From NCBI GenBank assembly GCA_014885115.2, contig WKLE02003264.1:1-39136 (forward strand): a stretch of 39,136 nt of DNA. Direction: 5' to 3'. The translations under genes were made by a program, and so were the position numbers. Shown in pieces: positions 32,535-39,136 of this stretch (the stretch's first letter is position 1; the number at the start of each line of letters is the position of its first letter). This stretch comes from Asterionellopsis glacialis (taxonomy: Eukaryota; Bacillariophyta; Plagiogrammaphyceae; Rhaphoneidales; Asterionellopsidaceae). The notes below the pieces were generated by a model. That model made no database searches, was not told the origin of the DNA, and was given only the letters and a program-made list of their open reading frames with translations.

Positions 32535-33828
32535 GTTACTTAACTACTTTCTATCTTGGTTAACTTTTATTTTTCAAGGTGATCTTATTCTTCAATCGTC
32601 TGTTGAGAGCATACAATACAGTTTCCCAACCAAATAAATGGCTGGCGTGTGAGGGTTGTAGGTGTATCTTTGTATTATATTTCAATCACAATTAGTCGCA
32701 TTAGCGGAGTATGGCGATCCTTTGCGTCTCGAAGAGTTCGCTTCTATCATCTGCGAATATTGTGTTCTGTCTTGTTTTGTCATAACTCGTACGCAGAGAA
32801 CAAGAAATCAATTTGAATGGATATCACTGTAAGGTAAAACAGTACTACTAATCGTATTCTTCAAGATCTCATGCAGACTCTTGATACAGGCCCTACTATA
32901 GAGGAATGATCGGAGTTAGGATTATTCTCTCCCACCTGCACTGACTTTCCGTATCAACATATACTGAAGAAAAAGGGCGAATTCTCCTCTTCTTGATCCA
33001 TAATAATTTACATCTTTATAAATTCCTTTTTTATTATTCGTGTATTACAATATATTCAAGTCGTTCCTACAATTTTGAAAAAATAATGAATAAAACGAGA
33101 AAAATGATAGAGCTCAAATTACTTGACCTCTCATTTTAATCTGTAATAATCCATATTATTCTTATTCGTAGATTTGATTCCCTAATTATTTTTTTTTGAT
33201 ATATTAATTACGTTGTGCAATGAAGAACATTCGTGTACCATAATAAAAAGAATCCAAATCGAGAAGATATCAATGGGTGCAAAATGGCAGAATTCTGTCC
33301 GTCTGTTCGCTACAAGAAACGAATGATCCTGCTTCTGTGACCAAGTATTATTTTCTTTAGTTTTGGCAAAAAAATATTTTTTTCCGTGTTCCTCACTGGT
33401 TGTTTTTCTTCTCTACAGATGAAGGTACTAGGTAATATACTACTTAGTCAAAATACCTTTTACTTCTAACTTTGTAACACTCTATGTATTATAAATTCAC
33501 GACATACAAACACACAATCATACTGTAAGTATTAACTAAAACCTAATTTTCTTTGATTGAATGTTTCTCGTGACACTCTAGTTGACAGTCGTTGACTCAG
33601 AGTATTCGATTCAACAGCATCTCTTGTTTGTTTTACTTTGCAACAGCAGTGGAGTAAAAAATTACGATAGCCAACCAATAGCAAACCCGAGTCGGGCAAA
33701 TTCGCGTTGCAGTCTTATAGAGAGAACCAATTCAACTACATCGCGGGTCTCAATTCCAATTTTCCCAACATCAAAAATTCATTCATTTTAGTCAACTATA
33801 GAGTCTGAAAACAATCCCAACTTGGAAG
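32535..33828. promoter_or_regulatory. Divergent intergenic region between LRR copy C and TYW1
   Basis: 1.29 kb separating two divergent start codons, so both promoters lie here. It is very AT-rich with runs such as 33010-33210. No strong repeated element is visible. A 69-codon ORF at 33582-33791 is not supported. Confidence 0.35.
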
Positions 33829-36406
33829 ATGTCTCCCTCCATCACTCAACGAGGAGGATTCTTCTTTACAGTAACAGCATCTGTAGTTGTTGTTGGAGTC
33901 ACAGGATACATATGGACAGCAGCAGCCAGTCAAAGGCGTAAAAGGGAAAAGGAAGACCAAGAAAGGAAAGAGGATGAAGCATTACGGAATTTGGAAACAG
34001 ATGAATTTGCCCCCGTGATGGAAATTTCCATGAATGGTCAAACAAAAGGACAAGAAAAATCAGGTGGAAATAATACCAACAACAACGACGGTGGTGATGG
34101 TGAAACAAAACAGCGTATTCTTTCCAACAATACAATTACAATTGCTCATGCATCTGTAACTGGTACATGTGCTGCATTAGCAAAACGTTTGGAGATGAAT
34201 CTTAAAAAGCAATATGGGTCTACTCTTGCTTCTACTATTCAGGTAGGAACAGTGGAAGAATGGGATTGGTGGGATGAATTACTAAACAAGGAAGATGAAA
34301 ACGAAAATGATTCGTCTTCTTTGTCTCATCCACCTATCGTAATTTGGATCTTACCAACCTATACGGGTGGTACATGGACACCATCATCAGAGTGTTTGCA
34401 ACAATCCTTCAAGGATATTGAAAGTGATTGGCGTATTGAAAAGAAACCGTTCCGAAATGCGAATCTACACGTAGCTGTCTTTGGTATGGGGAGTTCGGCC
34501 TACAATGATTCTACTATGGGACGTCCTGCCAAGGAAGCTTTTGGTAAATCACGTAAATTGGGTGCTAAAACTATTGGCCCTATTGGCGTTGGTGATGATT
34601 CTGTGGGAGATCATTTAGTGACTTTTGATAAATGGATGAAGACTGTTGTGAATCAAATTGGTTCTGTTACTGGAATTGACGATAAAACAAAGAAGAAAAA
34701 GACAGCAGCGAGCACGTCGTCTGGTTGTGCTTGCAAAGAAGAAGACGATGGTGCCAACTCATCAACACCTTGCTGTCAATCAGAAGACCAATCATCTCCT
34801 TGTCAAGAAGACGGCGATGATGAGTACGTTTCTGAAGAAGAGTACGACTCAGATGAAGACGATGATGGTGCTGAGCCCGAGGTGATTGATTTAGAAGATA
34901 TGGGTGAATCGATGAAGAATAGTGGCAAATCTAACGGCAAAAACAAAGAAATGGTAACACCCACACAGGCCGCTGCTCTGAAGAAGGAGGGGTACAAACT
35001 TATCGGAACCCACAGTGCTGTCAAGTTATGTCGATGGACGAAACATCAATTAAGAGGAAGAGGCGGTTGTTACAAGCACACGTTTTATGGTATTACTAGT
35101 TACCAATGTATGGAAGCTACACCAAGTTTGGCATGCGCTAACAAATGTAAGTCTTTGATGTTTTCGTACGTACAGGAATCGCTCTCCATGTCACTAATCC
35201 GTGTAACCCCCATTCATTAAAACAGGCGTATTTTGCTGGCGCCACCACAAGAATCCAGTTGGGAAGGAATGGCGTTGGAAGACAGATGACCCTTATATGA
35301 TTGTAGACGAGGCTGTCAAGACCCACATTCATATGATAAAGGAAGCGAAGGGAATTCCCGGAGTTCAAATGGACCGATGGAAGGAGGCTCATACAGTGAA
35401 ACACTGTGCTTTATCTCTTGTAGGTGAACCCATTATGTACCCACGTATTGACGAGCTACTTGGAGATTTGCATCAAAGGAAAATATCAACCTTTTTGGTT
35501 ACCAATGGACAACACCCAAAAGCTATTGACAGTATTCGACCCATTACACAATTGTACGTCAGTGTAGATGCTCCCACCCCAGAAAGTTTGATTGCCATTG
35601 ACAGACCACTCTTTAGTGATGCATGGGATAGATTGAAGGAGTCATTGTGCTCGCTAAAGAACAAGGGACAACGTACCGTGGCACGATTGACTGTTGTAAA
35701 GGGATGGAATTCTGACGAAGTAGAAGGGTACGCCCAGCTTATAGCTCTTGGTAAGGTTTCACTTGTGGAAGTTAAGGGGGTCACCTTTTGCGGCAAGTCC
35801 GACGCATCCAATCTCAACATGTCCAATACGCCCTGGCACCACGAAGTTGTTCAGTTGACAACCAAGTTGAAAGAAGAACTTGCCAAAATTCGAGCGGAAG
35901 GTGGAGATGTTCCAGAATACGGCCTTGCTTGTGAGCACAAGCATTCGGTGAGTGTTCTGCTAGCTCGTGTAGATCAATTTGCTGTGGAGGACCCAGTGAC
36001 AGGAGAAAGGAGATGGAAAACTTGGATCGACTACGACAAATTCCATGAATTAGCAGCTCGAAATGCGAAAGATCCTTCTTTTACTTTTGACGTTAAGGAT
36101 TATACTGCATATACACCTTCATGGGCGCTCTTTGGTGCCACTGAAGAAGGATTCGACCCCACCGACCAGCGTCACCGAAAGAAGAAAAAACACCCAAAAT
36201 ACACCCGATTTGACGAACGGGGTGTGCCAACACACGATGACAATAACAAAGAACTCAGTCCAGGTGAGAGAAAACGTCTCTCTGATATGATGGACAATAA
36301 AATGAGAGAAGTAGGTGCAGGAACTACAGTCACTCAGCTGAAAGGAGGCGAAAAAATGGTGCAAGATGCAAGCTTGATGTTTAGAGGTATGGTGGTCGTG
36401 AAGTAA
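33829..36406 (+). CDS. TYW1: TYW1, tRNA 4-demethylwyosine synthase (wybutosine pathway)
   Basis: Exons 33829-35146 and 35226-36406, separated by a 79-nt GT-AG intron, give 832 aa in frame. A membrane helix lies near residues 9-30 (FFFTVTASVVVVGVTGYIW), followed by a basic charged stretch. A flavodoxin-like domain spans about 100-280 (IAHASVTGTCAALAKRL; WILPTYTGGTW; VFGMGSSAYND). An acidic, Cys-containing linker (about 290-370) leads to the radical-SAM domain: LCRWTKHQLRGRGGCYKHTF, then C436-ANK-C440-VF-C443, the CxxxCxxC motif for the 4Fe-4S cluster, then WRHHKNPVG, LSLVGEPIMYP and LVTNGQHP. This order is that of eukaryotic TYW1, which converts N1-methylguanosine-37 of tRNA-Phe to 4-demethylwyosine using pyruvate and SAM, with the flavodoxin part supplying electrons. 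The C-terminal extension is Lys-rich. The intron splits the codon of the middle cluster cysteine, so it must be spliced for activity. Confidence 0.95.
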
Positions 36407-37118
36407 TAGTAAAAATACATTTTTCAAACGTTAGATTTGCGTAAAACAATTATATTTAGCTACTTCCAACTTTAACTTTCATATTTCAGAATGTGTTTTT
36501 TTTTAATCAAAATTACTGCTGGGCAAGTCACTCAGCAACAGGGGCGTACGAACCTTGAAATATGTATGCCCCAAATTCCAAGAATAACAGAAATAACTAC
36601 CGTAGGTTTCAAAAATTAGTAACACATGGACAAACACCACGGTCTTAATGAAAATATTCTGGTCGAGATATTATCTTTACTGGGTTTTCTACCAGAAACT
36701 TGAAAAAGGATGCCTAGTGCCTGCCATTCTGTTTTAAAATTTTATGATGATGCTAAAAAATATTAAAACTTGTTCTTTCAGACTTTTTGAATTATGCGAC
36801 ACACTGAAGGACTAACATCATGGCAAATACACTACATCAAATAGTGAGCCACAAACTACTCAGTTTTAATAAAGCAAGATTTAAAATAAAACATCGACAA
36901 AAGGGTCAACAAAAACAATCCCATGATTTCAAGTGGTACGTACTAACTAGAGAAGGACTTTTACAGCTGTAAATTGGAGTACTCGTGGAAAATTTCCATA
37001 AAGTTGTACCAACCAAAGAACTAAGCTGAACATTACTATTTGATAAATCAATCCTTCTAACATTCATTTTAGAAACAGTGATGACTAAATAAGTTTTTAT
37101 TAGTTTATATTGCATCGT
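36407..37118. other. Intergenic between convergent TYW1 and GH27 genes
   Basis: 712 nt of AT-rich DNA holding only 3' flanks. I see no gene, repeat or clear signal. Confidence 0.5.
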
Positions 37119-38590
37119 TTAAGCAACTGCAATCACACTATCCATCCCTTCCTGAGCTACGTCAATAACAATGAATGCTGCATCATGACTTTCCACCGAT
37201 ACAGGGTATAATTTGTTAAAAACTCCGAGATCCCTATGATTCCAAATATCACGTACATGCAAGGTGCAACTGTTTTCTTTACAAGATGGCATCGATAGTC
37301 CTGGAATCTCAGTAAAGTTGGCAACCAGTGTTTCTTTAACAGTTCCTGTATTCATTAGTAAAACAGCAACTTTACCACTACCAATTGGTTTGGAAAGGTA
37401 TTGGTAGTTGTCATCAATATCATATACACCTCCCGAATCACCATTATAGGCTTGATTTATAGCAAGTACTTCTCTATTAGAAATGACATCCCAAATTCTA
37501 TCAGTCACATCATTATCATTAACATCATGACTAAGGATAAGGGGCGATGAAACGATAGCCCATGCACCAAAGTGAGATCTTGTTTCTTGTTCAGTCAAGG
37601 CATTCCGAACCCCTACTTGGAGCATGTCCGGATAAGCCCAACAACCTGGATAACTTTCATTTGTCATGCGGTATTTATCAATACTTGCTAAGTTGTACAA
37701 AATGGATTCATACGTCGGTCGGATATCTTTACTTGTCCTGTACATGTTGTATGGACATCCAAGAGCGGATGGTAAGTTTCGGTTTGGTTTAAAGTCCTTG
37801 GACGGTCCATGACAATTTTCAACCGCAATAGGTTTATTCGGCGACATTTCTTTTATCATGCGATTAAACGTTACTAAATCATTTTCAGATCCACACCCAT
37901 CTAGCTTCCACGAATCAAAATTGAAATGCAGTAAAGCTTGAACATCGCCTTCCATTTGTGCATAACATTCTTCTTCTGTTTGGCAATTGTCATGACAAAT
38001 GCAATTATTTCCATACCAACCGGATGTTAAATTTAGAGAATGGGCATGGTCTGTCATTTTCTTAAAATCTGGGAATCGTGTCGAATTTATGATGGGTTTG
38101 CCATATTTGTCATGATAATGCATACCAGGTGCTGCAGATGGATGATCACAATATTGCCAACCATCATCAAGTCCTACATCACTGGAGTCAATATATTACA
38201 GATATAATATATATACGGAAACACAGAGAGCGTAAGGAAAGTAAATAAAGGTAGGAAATTGCAAGTTCTACACGAAGACGAGCGTACGACCACACCAGCT
38301 AGTACGACTTACCAGTACCCAAGATCACAAAGTGATGTTAATTGTCCAAGATGATCACGACGAGTACGTTTCACCATACCATCCATAATACTCTCAATGA
38401 GACTTTGATTTACATCTGCTCCAAACAAATTCCAAGATCTCCATCCTAAGGGTGGTGTCATGGCAAGACCATTGTCGTTTGCTGTTACAACTGAATTTGT
38501 ATTTTGTAATAAGAGCAGCGCGAGGATGACTGCGACACCACTAGCAAATGTCCTAAAACCATCGATAGTAGAAAAAGAAATTAACATCAT
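37119..38590 (-). CDS. Alpha-galactosidase, glycoside hydrolase family 27
   Basis: Exons 38313-38590 and 37119-38181, with a 131-nt GT-AG intron in phase 2, give 446 aa in frame. A hydrophobic N-terminal segment (about residues 15-30, ASGVAVILALLLL) acts as signal peptide or anchor. The mature protein opens with the family hallmark MTPPLGWRSWN; across the splice junction comes LGY-C-DVGLDDGWQ. The catalytic nucleophile is Asp187 in SWKLDGCGS and the acid/base is Asp245 in YRTSKDIRP; their spacing (58) fits the family. The conserved YPDMLQVG and EQETRSHFGAWAIVSSPL follow, then a beta-sandwich C-terminal domain. It hydrolyses terminal alpha-galactosides in storage glycans, glycolipids or wall polysaccharides; an N-acetylgalactosaminidase in the same family is less likely but not excluded. 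Several N-x-S/T sites support secretion or a vacuolar location. Confidence 0.93.
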
Positions 38591-39136
38591 TGCATAGAAC
38601 TTTGCATCAAATACTTGTCACTATTCCGATTAGGACGCGGTAGTGTGGTTTTTTATTGACGTATTTGTTCTGTGGGACTAGGATTCGTGTCGTCTGACGC
38701 CTGATTGATTTTAGATCTTTTTGTATGACGCGTCCCGAAGTAAGATCTAAAAACAACTTGGAACACAAATAATAATCTTTAACCAGAGCGTATACCAGGT
38801 ACTGGTACGTAGGAAATTAGATAACTGGTACAATATGTCTTTTCTGGTAATAATATGTATTATACTTGTATTAATACATGGTGTGGAAAACTGTACGATA
38901 CCTGGTATTGGTGTCAAGTGCCTGCTGGTGCATTTGGTATCATAAAATAACGAAAATATAACGTCTAAAAGTACCTGGTACTGTACCAGGTACATGTACA
39001 ACAGTACTCAAATCTTTTTGAAATCGGATTTCGTCCAGCTCGACTGAATTCAGTAATTTTGACTGAATTCAGTCAAACGTAAAACACGCACATCTCGTGA
39101 ACCAAATCGAACCAGAACCACAGGTTTGGAGGAATC
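38591..39136. promoter_or_regulatory. Upstream region of the GH27 gene, rich in palindromes
   Basis: Repeated TACCTGGTAC/TACCAGGTAC motifs occur near 38796, 38900 and 38971-38993, the last as an 11-nt inverted repeat around one T (GTACCTGGTAC-T-GTACCAGGTAC). Further on lie two copies of GACTGAATTCAGT (39042-39054 and 39061-39073), the second inside the 16-nt palindrome TGACTGAATTCAGTCA (39060-39075). They look like protein-binding palindromes, but no factor can be named. Confidence 0.45.

Noticed and set aside
33582..33791. 69-codon ORF just upstream of TYW1
   Set aside because: It lies in the probable 5' leader and has no features of a real protein.
1..39136. tRNA genes, CRISPR arrays, LTR retrotransposons
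   Set aside because: I looked for tRNA B-box-like GGTTCGAATCC strings, regularly spaced short repeats and paired long terminal repeats and saw none. A dedicated scan would be needed to exclude a diverged tRNA or snoRNA.

Overview
The window reads as nuclear DNA of a diatom (or a close stramenopile relative). The evidence is GT-AG introns of about 80-170 nt, plastid proteins with a signal peptide followed by a Phe-containing cleavage motif, serine- and asparagine-rich low-complexity stretches, and leucine-rich-repeat (LRR) membrane proteins of a style known from diatom genomes. No genus is asserted. All genes are monocistronic on both strands. There is one assembly gap of 171 N.

Layout. 0.5-1.3 kb: a small protein that looks thylakoid-lumen targeted (twin-arginine). 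2.3-6.5 kb: two head-to-head paralogues with a shared intron position, plastid-targeted and related to EXECUTER (DUF3506 domain). 7.03-11.85 kb: a gene-less block almost free of CpG (5 CpG in 4.8 kb by hand count), the most anomalous stretch of DNA here. 12.2-14.6 kb: a small tail-anchored protein and a secreted glucosamine-6-sulfatase-type sulfatase. 15.5-32.5 kb: three tandem paralogues, all on the minus strand, encoding predicted type II membrane proteins with a large cytoplasmic N-terminus, one transmembrane helix and an LRR ectodomain. 33.8-36.4 kb: TYW1, the wybutosine radical-SAM enzyme. 37.1-38.6 kb: a secreted GH27 alpha-galactosidase.

The LRR cluster is the main biological interest. 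I rebuilt all three genes exon by exon. After exon 1, almost every exon is exactly 72 nt, encodes one 24-residue LRR and is bounded by phase-1 introns, so exons can be added or lost without breaking the frame. Copy A (12 exons, 712 aa) and copy C (13 exons, 1190 aa) close perfectly in frame. Copy B has one extra base in a run of eight C, a 5' end that has decayed inside its repeat array, and a very recent tandem duplication of one LRR exon plus its intron. The cluster therefore shows ectodomain evolution by exon duplication. A second variable module, a charged repeat present 8 times in C and about 2-3 times in B, lies on the predicted cytoplasmic side.

Between copies A and B lie a probable MITE (150 bp, terminal inverted repeats, 5-bp target duplication) and a decayed coding stretch. 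The genes outside the cluster do not form an obvious pathway. The sulfatase and alpha-galactosidase are both predicted secreted or lysosome-like glycan hydrolases, and the lumen protein and EXECUTER-like pair are both predicted plastid proteins.
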